64,000 bases of DNA from Rosistilla oblonga (GTDB lineage Bacteria > Planctomycetota > Planctomycetia > Pirellulales > Pirellulaceae), in the NCBI RefSeq assembly GCF_007751715.1, contig NZ_CP036292.1, forward strand, positions 2,542,001 through 2,606,000, given 5' to 3'. The translations under genes were made by a program, and so were the position numbers. The notes under the pieces were generated by a model. It made no database searches, was not told the DNA's origin, and saw nothing but the letters and a program-made list of their open reading frames with translations. This document shows positions 52,866 through 61,255 of this stretch, in pieces (positions within the stretch are counted from its first letter, which is position 1; the number at the start of each line of letters is the position of its first letter).

Positions 52866-55800
52866 TCATTTCCCAGCCAGGGTGACGTAGAACTGGACTT
52901 CAAAATCGCCGAGTGTGCCGGCGACCGATTCGGTTTCCGGAAGCGAGGCGAGCGCCAGGTCTTCGGCTAGCGTCTCTTCGCAAATGAAGGCGTTGTTCTC
53001 TTGGATCGCTTGCCGGACCTCTTCGCTGTCGGTCTCGACGCCCACGCGGATGCGATCGGTGAATTGCAGATCCATTCCCTTGCGGCGTTCTTGAACAAAG
53101 CGAACCAAGTCGCGGGCCATTCCCTCGCGAACCAGTTCCGGCGTCAGGTCGGTCGACAAGACGACGACACAGCCACGGCCTTGGGCTGCCGTCCAACCAT
53201 CGCGAGCTGTCAGGCTGATCTGAATGTCATCGCTGTCCAGGTCGATCGCGGTGCCACCGACATCGATCGTGACTTTGCCATCGGATTGCATTTGAGCCAT
53301 CATCTGGCCGCCATCGGCTTTGCCCAGCAATTGCTTGACTTGCGGGATCAGTTTGCCGACGCGAGGGCCCAGGCGTTTGAAGTTCGGCTGTACGTTGTAG
53401 GTGACGTATTTGTCCGCTTCGGTCGTGTAATTGACTTGCTTGACGTTCAGTTCTTCACGCAGCAAGGCGTCGTGCATTTCCAGCCACGCTTGATGCGAGT
53501 TGTCCGCCAGGACGACTTCGACGCAGGCCAGCGGTTGGCGAACCTTCAGCTTTGCGTTTGCGCGAGCCGAACGGCCCAACGAAGCGATCTCGCGCAGAAG
53601 GCTCATCCGCTGCGAAAGCGTTTCGTCGATGTAGTCTTCGTTGGCGGCGGGGTAATCGCACAGATGGACGCTCTTTCGCGGGGTCCCGACCGAAGCGGAA
53701 GTTGCCGATTCGGTGAAGGGGGCCGTCAGGTTCTGCCAAAGCGTTTCGGCCAGGAACGGCACAAACGGCGCGATCACCTTGGAGACTTCCAACAACACCT
53801 CGTACAGTGTCCAGTAGGCGTCTAGTTTGTTTTGGTCTTGCTTGTCGGCGGCCCAGAAACGATCGCGGCTGCGGCGGACGAACCAGTTGCTCAGTCCATC
53901 GACAAGTTCGTTGATCGCCTGGCAGGCGGCGTAGTTGTCGTAGGCATCCATCCGCTCGACGACGATCGCAACGTTGCGATGCAGTTCCGAAAGGATCCAG
54001 CGATCGATTTCGGCACGCTCCGAAACGTCGCGGTATCCGTTGGCCGAAACGAGTTCGGCCGGCGACAATTGGTCGACTGAATCGATTCCGGCGGTCGGAT
54101 CGAACCCGTCGATCTCGGCATAGATGCTGAAGAAACTGAAGACGTTCCACAGTCGCAGCAGGAACTCGGGGATCGATTCCTTGATCGTCCGCTCGCTGTA
54201 GATGATCGAATTCCATGGCGCTTGGTTGGCGAAGAAGTACCACCGCAGCGCGTCGGCGCCGTACTGGTCGAAGATCTCGTTAGGACTGCGGTAATTGCGC
54301 AGCTGTTTCGACATCTTGCCGGTCTTCTTGTTGAAGCCTTTGTCGCCGCACGCTTGGCGGGCTTCGTCTTCGGAAAGGTATCGCTTGCTGGGATCCTTCT
54401 TATCTTCGTACCACTCGGCCAGCATCAGCCCCAGCACGATGCAATTCTTAAACGGATGCGGGTAATCGACGGGATGCTTCGGATCGCCCGCGTTCAACAG
54501 CGTGCTGATCGCCAGCTGGCTGTAGAACCAACCGCGGGTTTGGTCCAACGCTTCGCTGATGAAGTCGGCAGGGAATTGCGACTTAAACTCGTCGGCGTTC
54601 TGGTGCGGGTATCCCCACTGGGCAAACGGCATCGCACCGCTGTCGTACCAGCAGTCGATGACTTCGGTCACGCGTCGCATCCGCGATCCGGCGGCGAACG
54701 GCGAGTCGTACGAGACCTCATCGATATACGGTTTGTGGACGCGGAGATCGTCGACCAGTTCGGGGTTCTTCGCTTTCGCTTCGGCCCAGACTTCGGTCCC
54801 CGTGATGCCTGGCTTGGCGAGCAGTTCGTCGTAGCAACCGATCGCTTCCATCTGGCCGGTTTCATCGCAGACCCAGATCGGCAGCGGCGTTCCCCAGTAG
54901 CGTTCGCGCGATAGGGCCCAATCGACGTTCGATTCCAGGAAGTTTCCGAACCGCCCCTCTTTAATATGACCTGGCAACCAGTTGATCTTTTGGTTGTTGG
55001 CCAGCATCGCATCCTTGAACTCGGTCGTCCGCACGAACCAGCTCTCGCGAGGATATTGGATCAACGGATCTTGATCGGCTCGCCAACAGAACGGGTAATC
55101 GTGCAGGTACTGTTCTTGGTGCAGCAGCAGGCCGCGGTCTTTCAGATCGCGGCTGATCGCTTTGTCGGCATCCTTGACCCACTGGCCTTCGAATTCGGGG
55201 AAGGCTGCGGTGAACTTGCCGTCGGGACCGACGCAGTAGAGCAGTTCGGGAGCCTGGCCGTCGGCGAAGCGAGTTTGCTGTTGAGCCAACACGTCGTAAT
55301 CGACTTCACCAAACGCAGGGGCTTGGTGGACCAAGCCGGTTCCGCTGTCGGTCGTCACGAAATCGGCAGCGACAACGCGCCAATAGAGGTGCTGTTTGCC
55401 CGAGCCATCGGCCAGCGCTCCCTCGGCGTCGGCGAGCTGCTTCGAATAGATATCGAATGGCGGCGTGTAACGTTTGCCGATCAGATCGGTTCCCTTGCAG
55501 GTGGAGACCACCTCCAACGTCAGCTTCGCTTTATCGGCGATCGTCTCGACCAATTGGCTGGCGACGTAGAACTGCTGGTCCGAGTCGGCATCTTTGACCA
55601 ACGCGTATTCCAGCTCGGGATGGACCGCGGCAAACATGTTGCTCGGCAGCGTCCAAGGAGTCGTCGTCCAGACCAGCAGACTGGTGCTGGGATCATCGAC
55701 CAAGGGGAAGCGAACGTAGACGCTGGGGTCGGCAACTTGGCGATAGCCCTGGCCAACTTCGCCCGCCGACAGCGCGGTTCCACCTTGCGACCACCACCAA

Positions 55801-56336
55801 ACGATCTTGTGCCCTTTGTACAGCAGGCCGCGATCGAAGAAGTTTTTCAGGCTCCACCAAACGCTTTCGACGTAGCTCTGGTGATAGGTGACGTACGCCT
55901 TTTGCAGGTCGACCCAGAACCCGAGCCGGCGGGTCAGGTGTTCCCATTCCTGCATGTAACGCCAAACGCTCTGTTGGCATTTTTGGATGAACGGTTCGAC
56001 GCCGTAAGCTTCGATCTGTTCCTTGCTGTGGATTCCCAGTTCCTTGCCGACTTCGACTTCGACCGGCAGCCCGTGCGTATCCCAGCCCGCTTTGCGTTCG
56101 CACAGATAGCCTCGCATCGTGCGGTATCGCGGGAACAGATCCTTGATCGCGCGGGTCAAGCAGTGGCCGGGGTGCGGCATGCCGTTGGCGGTTGGCGGAC
56201 CTTCGTAGAAGACAAACGCCGGGGCATCCTTGCGCAGCTTCAGCGATTCTTGATAGATCTGGTTCTGATCCCAGAACTCCAGGATCTGTTGTTCTTGCGC
56301 GGGGAAGTTTACGTCCGTGGAAACTGCTTTGAACAT
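52866..56336 (-). CDS. ileS: Isoleucyl-tRNA synthetase
   Basis: 1156-residue class Ia aminoacyl-tRNA synthetase, charging tRNA-Ile in the cytosol. The HIGH motif is HPGH (55-58) in [15 protein letters not shown], followed by [20 protein letters not shown]. The CP1 editing domain occupies about 190-400. The KMSKS motif is KMSKQ (about 671-675) in [13 protein letters not shown]. The anticodon-binding domain and a ~250-residue C-terminal extension follow. Size and GLPVE...GKELG style resemble the long (IleRS2/eukaryote-like) group rather than the ~930-residue E. coli type; no C-terminal Zn finger is obvious. ATG at 56334-56336. An acidic protein gene lies 157 bp upstream. Confidence 0.95.
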   Translation of the reverse strand: MFKAVSTDVNFPAQEQQILEFWDQNQIYQESLKLRKDAPAFVFYEGPPTANGMPHPGHCLTRAIKDLFPRYRTMRGYLCERKAGWDTHGLPVEVEVGKELGIHSKEQIEAYGVEPFIQKCQQSVWRYMQEWEHLTRRLGFWVDLQKAYVTYHQSYVESVWWSLKNFFDRGLLYKGHKIVWWWSQGGTALSAGEVGQGYRQVADPSVYVRFPLVDDPSTSLLVWTTTPWTLPSNMFAAVHPELEYALVKDADSDQQFYVASQLVETIADKAKLTLEVVSTCKGTDLIGKRYTPPFDIYSKQLADAEGALADGSGKQHLYWRVVAADFVTTDSGTGLVHQAPAFGEVDYDVLAQQQTRFADGQAPELLYCVGPDGKFTAAFPEFEGQWVKDADKAISRDLKDRGLLLHQEQYLHDYPFCWRADQDPLIQYPRESWFVRTTEFKDAMLANNQKINWLPGHIKEGRFGNFLESNVDWALSRERYWGTPLPIWVCDETGQMEAIGCYDELLAKPGITGTEVWAEAKAKNPELVDDLRVHKPYIDEVSYDSPFAAGSRMRRVTEVIDCWYDSGAMPFAQWGYPHQNADEFKSQFPADFISEALDQTRGWFYSQLAISTLLNAGDPKHPVDYPHPFKNCIVLGLMLAEWYEDKKDPSKRYLSEDEARQACGDKGFNKKTGKMSKQLRNYRSPNEIFDQYGADALRWYFFANQAPWNSIIYSERTIKESIPEFLLRLWNVFSFFSIYAEIDGFDPTAGIDSVDQLSPAELVSANGYRDVSERAEIDRWILSELHRNVAIVVERMDAYDNYAACQAINELVDGLSNWFVRRSRDRFWAADKQDQNKLDAYWTLYEVLLEVSKVIAPFVPFLAETLWQNLTAPFTESATSASVGTPRKSVHLCDYPAANEDYIDETLSQRMSLLREIASLGRSARANAKLKVRQPLACVEVVLADNSHQAWLEMHDALLREELNVKQVNYTTEADKYVTYNVQPNFKRLGPRVGKLIPQVKQLLGKADGGQMMAQMQSDGKVTIDVGGTAIDLDSDDIQISLTARDGWTAAQGRGCVVVLSTDLTPELVREGMARDLVRFVQERRKGMDLQFTDRIRVGVETDSEEVRQAIQENNAFICEETLAEDLALASLPETESVAGTLGDFEVQFYVTLAGK

Positions 56337-56493
56337 GAGTTTATGTCGCGTGCTCTGGCGAAGAAGTTGTAGTGCGTCGGCTCGGTGAGGGCGTCCCGCG
56401 TTGGGAGTCCATGCTGCGTTGGGGCCCCGCGGCGATGCGGCCCGGTTCGATCATCGAAGCGCACCGCTTGGTCAGCGGCGGCCGAGCGTTGCT

Positions 56494-56880
56494 TTAGTCG
56501 ATGTCTTCGAAATCGCCATCGGCATCGTCTTTGTCGTTGCCGGTGGAGAGATCGTCGTTGAGATCCAATTCGTAATCGTCTTCGAGTTCTTCTTCGAAAT
56601 CGTCGTCGAAGTCGTCGTCGAAATCATCGTCGTCGATATCTTCGAAGTCGTCCAGGTCGTCGCTGTCGAGGTCGTCGCCAAAATCATCGTCGGCGAACTC
56701 GTCGTCCTCTTCCTCGTCGTCGTCGTCATCATCGTCGTCGCTGTCGTCATCGTCGTCGTCGAAATTCGACAGCTCCGCTTGCGAGCCGCTACCGATCCAG
56801 CCGGGGGAAGCTGGAACTCCTGGCGACAGGGGCGAGATGAAGGTTTCCGGTACGATCGGGGCAGCTAGCGAGGCGAGCAT
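56494..56880 (-). CDS. Acidic low-complexity protein (Asp/Glu-rich)
   Basis: 128 residues. The N-terminal ~35 residues are neutral (MLASLAAPIVPETFISP, then PASPGWIGSGSQAEL); the rest is about 90 residues made mostly of Asp and Glu, with scattered Phe, Leu, Tyr and Gly. The DNA is GAC/GAT/GAA triplet-rich, so the tract probably varies in length by slippage. I use the ATG at 56878-56880; a TTG at 56931 would add 17 residues. No family is recognised. Position directly 5' of ileS on the same strand suggests a constitutive transcript. Acidic tails can bind basic proteins or nucleic-acid-binding factors, but this is speculation. It could be an unexpressed repeat tract. Confidence 0.6.
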   Translation of the reverse strand: MLASLAAPIVPETFISPLSPGVPASPGWIGSGSQAELSNFDDDDDDSDDDDDDDDEEEDDEFADDDFGDDLDSDDLDDFEDIDDDDFDDDFDDDFEEELEDDYELDLNDDLSTGNDKDDADGDFEDID

Positions 56881-57178
56881 AGGGTGGCGGTTCCGGTACG
56901 CGATTGGGGGATTGGGTGCAGTTGGGTTCAAGAAGATATCAAAGTTTCGTCAACCTGGTTGGTTTGTCAACGCAACTTGATGCCAGTTTACAGTTTAGAT
57001 CTGCGGGTTTTGTCCAATTCTGGGACTGCATCGGCCAGATTTCGAAAGCCGAGCTTGATCGATGACCGATCATGCCTGTAGGACCCTATATATTCCGCGG
57101 CCAATTCGTGGGGAGTCGCTCCGCGGCCCCCCAATTCGACGGATTGGCCCGCAGTTAGCTAGCAATGGAGCCCGCGCG

Positions 57179-57907
57179 ATGGATCGCCGAACTTTTCTGT
57201 GCCTGACCGCTGCCACGACTGTCGCAGCGACCGGCTGCCGCAGCCACAATTACGCCCACATCCTCAAAGGGGACGACATCGATCTGGTCGGCAGCCACCA
57301 GGCCGGCGCTGCGGTCTGGAATCCATTGGTCGACGAATCGGTCGCCAAGTTGATGGGCCGATGCGTGCCGGGGGTTCAAGCAATCCAACCAGCGGGCCCC
57401 GAGGAGATCCCTCCTGGGGTGATGATGCCCGCCAGCCATCAATTGCCGCTGGTCGGAACTCGTCCCGCGACGGTCTGCTTTGTCGGGATCGAGAACAAGA
57501 GTTCTGAAGAGATCGGCGACTTCAAGGATCAATTGTACGAACGGATCGATTCGCAGGTCTCCGGGCACGATTCGTTCCAATTGGTCAGCCGGCGGATGGT
57601 CGAAGCGGCGCTTCGCGAAACCCGGCTCCGCCCCGATTCGTTGTTCCTGCCGACCAACCGCGACGTCTTTGCCGGGACGCTGGGACGCCAGGGATCGCCG
57701 ATCGATTTCTTGATGCACGCCACGATCACGTCGGGAACGACCGAGCGGAACAAGTCGACGCAGCGCGATTATCTGCTGTCGTTGGAGATTACAAATATTC
57801 ACACCGGCGAATACTTCAAGGAATCGGCGACGATCCGCAAGGGCTACCACGGTTCGCGTGGCGGCAAGTGGTGGCAATACGGAGTCTTCCAACAGGGCGA
57901 TGGTTGA
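57179..57907 (+). CDS. LpoB-like lipoprotein (penicillin-binding-protein activator family)
   Basis: 242-residue lipoprotein: MDRRTFLCLTAATTVAATGC with Arg-Arg near the start and a lipobox Cys at residue 20. Residues about 95-235 match the LpoB (PF13036) pattern: TVCFVGIENKSSEEIGDFKD, FQLVSRRMVEAALRETRL, DFLMHATITSGTTER and YLLSLEITNIHTGEYFKES. In E. coli LpoB is an outer-membrane lipoprotein that activates PBP1b. In planctomycetes the partner is uncertain. The ATG at 57179 gives the signal; upstream in-frame sequence is not a signal peptide. A second lipoprotein gene follows 55 bp later. Confidence 0.82.
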   Translation: MDRRTFLCLTAATTVAATGCRSHNYAHILKGDDIDLVGSHQAGAAVWNPLVDESVAKLMGRCVPGVQAIQPAGPEEIPPGVMMPASHQLPLVGTRPATVCFVGIENKSSEEIGDFKDQLYERIDSQVSGHDSFQLVSRRMVEAALRETRLRPDSLFLPTNRDVFAGTLGRQGSPIDFLMHATITSGTTERNKSTQRDYLLSLEITNIHTGEYFKESATIRKGYHGSRGGKWWQYGVFQQGDG

Positions 57908-57962
57908 TCGCGTGGCCGCTGTGAAGTCGGGCATTTACCGCCAACCCGAATCGGGCGGGCGG

Positions 57963-59288
57963 ATGGCGACGCTGCGTCGCTGGTGTTTGGTTGGGCTGGC
58001 ACTTCTGTGCTGTCTGCCGGCGGGATGTCGTGGCGGGATGCAGCTGACGACGGCTCGCAACCAGTTCTACCACGGCGCGTTCGACGATTCGCAAGCGACG
58101 CTCGAGAAGATCAAAGAGTCCGACCGGAAGGCTTCGGTCGTTTCGACGCTCGACCTGGCGATGGTCCACTTGGCCGCCGGTGAGACCGATGCCGCCGAGC
58201 AGTTGTTGCTGGAAGCTCGCGGTACGCTCGACGAAAATCAGGCGGCCGATCCGGTCGCCGGGACGATCAGCTACATCACCGATGATACCGCCCGCCAGTA
58301 TCGCGGCTGGGGTTACGAACAGGTGATGATTCGGGCAATGTTGGCTCTTACCAGCATGATGTCCGACGCCGTCGATGCCGAAGCGTATGCGTTGCAGGCG
58401 CAAAGCAAACAGATGGAGCTGCAGCAGGCGGCGATCGATGCCGGCATGCTGGACGCCGACAAACACTATCAACCGTTGGCCTTCGCACCGTATGTGCGCG
58501 GCGTGCTTCGCGAGATGAACTACCGCGATTACGACGACGCCTCGCGGGCCTATCGCTTGGTCTCGGAGATCCAGCCGAGCTTTGCTCCCGCAGAAATCGA
58601 CATCGCCCGCGCCGAGAGCGGAGTCCATTGCCAACCGGGGCACGGCGTCGTCTACATCTTTGCTTTGGTCGGCCAGGGACCGCAGCGAGTCGCTCAGCAG
58701 GCTCCCGTCACCAGCAATGTATTGTTGCTGGCCGACCGCGTCGTTTCGGCGGTCGGAAAGTACAGCGTCCCACCGACGATGGCTCCGATCGAGATCCCGG
58801 CGGTGGCGATTCCCGAGACCGCGATCGACACAGTTTTTGTGATGGCTGACGATCAGCCACTGGGGCTGACGCAGTCGATCACCGACGTCGGCCAGATGGC
58901 GGTGCAGCAGTACGAAGCGGAGAAGACCGACCTGTTGGTCCGAGCTGTCGCGCGGCGGATCGTCAAGAAATCGGCGGTCGCCGCCGGCAAAGACGCTTTC
59001 GGAATCCAAGACCCGATGTTGCAATTGGTCGTCGATCTGGCTGGCAGCGCGTGGGAGGCGACTGAAAAGACCGATACGCGATGTTGGAGCCTGCTGCCTC
59101 GCGAGATCCAAGTCCTCCGCGCCGAACTGCCGGTCGGCACGCACAACATCAGCATGCAAGCCTTTGGCCGCGGCAGCCCGTTGCAGCGAGATCCGACAGC
59201 TCGCACGATCGAGGTCGAAGACGGGCGCAACACCTACGTCCTGGCCACCGCCCCCAGCGACCGCGTGATCGCCGCGGCGGCGCGATAA
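57963..59288 (+). CDS. COG3014-like lipoprotein with TPR-type helices
   Basis: 441-residue lipoprotein; signal and lipobox RRWCLVGLALLCCLPAGC (Cys about residue 22). The next ~200 residues are helical and TPR-like (YHGAFDDSQATLEKI, LAMVHLAAGETDAAEQLL, YDDASRAYRLVSEIQPSFAP). The remainder contains GVVYIFALVGQGPQRVAQQA and a beta-rich end with RTIEVEDGRNTYVLATAP. It resembles the COG3014 family that in some Proteobacteria is encoded with LpoB-like proteins, as I remember it; this is unverified. The ATG at 57963 is preceded by GGGCGGGCGG and gives the lipoprotein signal; an ATG at 57900 is possible. It probably acts with the LpoB-like protein in the envelope. Confidence 0.75.
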   Translation: MATLRRWCLVGLALLCCLPAGCRGGMQLTTARNQFYHGAFDDSQATLEKIKESDRKASVVSTLDLAMVHLAAGETDAAEQLLLEARGTLDENQAADPVAGTISYITDDTARQYRGWGYEQVMIRAMLALTSMMSDAVDAEAYALQAQSKQMELQQAAIDAGMLDADKHYQPLAFAPYVRGVLREMNYRDYDDASRAYRLVSEIQPSFAPAEIDIARAESGVHCQPGHGVVYIFALVGQGPQRVAQQAPVTSNVLLLADRVVSAVGKYSVPPTMAPIEIPAVAIPETAIDTVFVMADDQPLGLTQSITDVGQMAVQQYEAEKTDLLVRAVARRIVKKSAVAAGKDAFGIQDPMLQLVVDLAGSAWEATEKTDTRCWSLLPREIQVLRAELPVGTHNISMQAFGRGSPLQRDPTARTIEVEDGRNTYVLATAPSDRVIAAAAR

Positions 59289-59393
59289 CGCTGCGATTGC
59301 CGCTCGGACGCATCTTTTTTCCGGGCGACCGCGAACCCTCTGCTCCACATCCCGCTCTGGGTTGTGGATTTGCTCATTTGGGCCAGGAAAGGC

Positions 59394-59422
59394 TTGCCAA
59401 CCGACCGGTCGGTCGGTATGAT
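59394..59422 (+). promoter_or_regulatory. tetR promoter with operator in the -35/-10 spacer
   Basis: -35 TTGCCA (59394-59399), exactly 17-bp spacer, -10 TATGAT (59417-59422). The spacer contains the perfect palindrome ACCGACCGGTCGGT (59400-59413), a typical TetR operator. Expected transcription start is 59429-59430, coinciding with the ATG at 59430, which would make the mRNA leaderless. Confidence 0.7.
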
Positions 59423-59429
59423 CGCCGCG

Positions 59430-60014
59430 ATGTCAAATTGCGAACAACCTAGCGAAGCTACCGACACGGTGACGAGGATCCTCGACGCGGTGATGGTGCT
59501 GATTCGCGATGGCGGACTGCCGGCGGTAACATTGTCCGCCGTCTGCCGCAAAGCGGGGCTCAGCAAGGGAGGGCTGATGCATCATTACCCTTCCAAAGAA
59601 GCGTTGGTCAACGCGTTTCTGCAGCGGGGCGGGCAGGAGCATTTGGCGCTTATTCAACAGGCGATCGAGCGACATCCCGCCGGTTCGGGGAATCGTTTGC
59701 GGGCGTATGTCGATTTGTTGGTTGGCGAATCGACAACCTTGCAGTGCGACGAGGACCGCGATTGCGCCGCCGTGATGATGGCGTTGATCCAAGGGGGCCG
59801 CGACAGCGACGAGGTCCGGAAGTTCTACGAGAGCTTGCATCAGATGTTGAGCGGCGATGGCGTATCGGATGAATTCCTGGAATTGATCCTGGCCACCGTC
59901 GACGGCGTTTGGTTGCAATCGGTGATCGAACCGCCCGAGACGATCGGGCCGCGGTCCGAACGCATTCGTCAGAACTTAAGGCGTTTGATCGCCAATGAAA
60001 TCGCCGGCAAATAA
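59430..60014 (+). CDS. TetR/AcrR-family transcriptional regulator
   Basis: 194-residue TetR repressor. The DNA-binding domain is RILDAVMVLIRDGGLPAVTL, SAVCRKAGLSKGGLMHHYPS and KEALVNAFLQ (a standard TetR helix-turn-helix). The C-terminal ligand domain contains LRAYVDLLVG and ATVDGVWLQSVIEPP. I choose the ATG at 59430 because an upstream ATG at 59418 lies inside the predicted -10 box; the transcript is probably leaderless. It is followed 26 bp later by the MFP and RND genes, so it probably represses its own efflux operon through the palindrome at 59400-59413. Confidence 0.92.
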   Translation: MSNCEQPSEATDTVTRILDAVMVLIRDGGLPAVTLSAVCRKAGLSKGGLMHHYPSKEALVNAFLQRGGQEHLALIQQAIERHPAGSGNRLRAYVDLLVGESTTLQCDEDRDCAAVMMALIQGGRDSDEVRKFYESLHQMLSGDGVSDEFLELILATVDGVWLQSVIEPPETIGPRSERIRQNLRRLIANEIAGK

Positions 60015-60040
60015 CCGAACACTTTTAGGAAACTACAACG

Positions 60041-61255
60041 ATGAATCAAACGGTTGCTCCCGGCTCACGCCTGCGGTGGCTCCGCACTGCGATCGGGTCG
60101 ATCTTGGTCGTGTTGGCCGTCGTCGGCATTTTGGCGGCGATCGGGTATGCCAAGGTCTGGCAGATCAAGTCAGCGATGGCCGCTCCACCGCCCCCAGAGA
60201 TGCCGATCTCGGTCACGCTGGCGGCCGCCGAAGAATCCTCCTTCCGCCGCTCGTCGGTTGTTGTCGGAAATGTCCTGGCTCCCGAATCGATCACGCTGAA
60301 GACCGAACTGGCGGGCACCGTGACCGAAATCCCAATGATCCCCGGTGGCGAGGTGCAACGTGGCGAGGTGCTGTTGCGGCTGGATATCCGCACCGAAGAG
60401 GCGATGCTGAAAAGTCTTGAGGCGTCGCGAAAGCTGGCCGAATCGACTGTCCAGCGGTCGCGGCAACTCAATCGCATCAACGCGGGAAGCGAGTCGGAAT
60501 TGGACATCGCCGAAGCGGAGCTCTCGCGAGCCGAGGCGGGAATCGAAGAGCTGCGGGTGCGGATCGACAAGAAGACGTTGCGAGCTCCGTTTGACGCGCG
60601 GGTTGGTTTGTTCGATTTGCACGTCGGCCAGTACCTGGTCGAAGGGAACCAGGTCACGACGCTGGAAGGGATCGCCGATTATTTCTTCATCGACTTTTCG
60701 ATGCCCTCGCACGTCGCCGACGCGATCGAGATTGGCGACGACGTGTTTCTGCAGATCGGAGCGGACAAATTGCAGGCGACCGCGACGATCGTGGCTGTCG
60801 ATGCATCGGCCAATCCGATCTCTCGCTCGGTGACGGCCCGCGCTCGGCTGTCCAATCCTCCGCCAAAGTTGCAGCCGAACGATTCGGTACACGTCACGGT
60901 GATGTATGGGCAACCGATTCCCGTTCGCCAGATTCCGGCGACAGCGGTTCGCCGCGGTCCCAGTGGATCGGTCGTTTTTGTCGCCACCGAAACCGAGAGC
61001 GGCTTGCGAGCCCAGTCGCGGAACGTGGTCGTGGTTCCCGGCGGAAGCGCTGTCGCGCGGGTGATCGATGGGATCCAGGCGGGCGAATCGATCGTGGCCG
61101 ATGGATCGTTCAAAGTCTACGAAGGGGCGCTGTTGGCCGACGCGCGGTCGACGGCGGCATCCAACGATGAATCGGCGGCGTCGGTGCAAGATGCGGGTGT
61201 GCCGGCGGCAGTTGCGGCTGACGGTGCAATTCAGAATCGGGAGGCGGGAGAGTGA
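60041..61255 (+). CDS. RND efflux periplasmic adaptor (MFP/HlyD) subunit
   Basis: 404-residue membrane fusion protein linking an RND pump to an outer-membrane channel. N-terminal membrane anchor (IGSILVVLAVVGILAAIGY), barrel-sandwich half ITLKTELAGTVTEIPMIPGG, coiled-coil hairpin (about 125-185, LAESTVQRSRQLNRINAGSE, LSRAEAGIEELRVRID), second half LRAPFDARVGLFDLHVGQYL, beta-barrel and membrane-proximal domain. No lipobox; it is anchored by the N-terminal helix. Its TGA overlaps the RND gene's GTG as GTGA, so translation is coupled. It lies 26 bp after the tetR gene. Confidence 0.93.
   Translation: MNQTVAPGSRLRWLRTAIGSILVVLAVVGILAAIGYAKVWQIKSAMAAPPPPEMPISVTLAAAEESSFRRSSVVVGNVLAPESITLKTELAGTVTEIPMIPGGEVQRGEVLLRLDIRTEEAMLKSLEASRKLAESTVQRSRQLNRINAGSESELDIAEAELSRAEAGIEELRVRIDKKTLRAPFDARVGLFDLHVGQYLVEGNQVTTLEGIADYFFIDFSMPSHVADAIEIGDDVFLQIGADKLQATATIVAVDASANPISRSVTARARLSNPPPKLQPNDSVHVTVMYGQPIPVRQIPATAVRRGPSGSVVFVATETESGLRAQSRNVVVVPGGSAVARVIDGIQAGESIVADGSFKVYEGALLADARSTAASNDESAASVQDAGVPAAVAADGAIQNREAGE

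Noticed and set aside
54966-56372. 468-codon plus-strand frame over ileS
   Set aside because: Antisense to isoleucyl-tRNA synthetase; long because of codon bias in GC-rich DNA.
57816-59348. 510-codon minus-strand frame over the COG3014-like gene
   Set aside because: Antisense shadow; the plus-strand product has a signal peptide and lipobox, this one has no structure.
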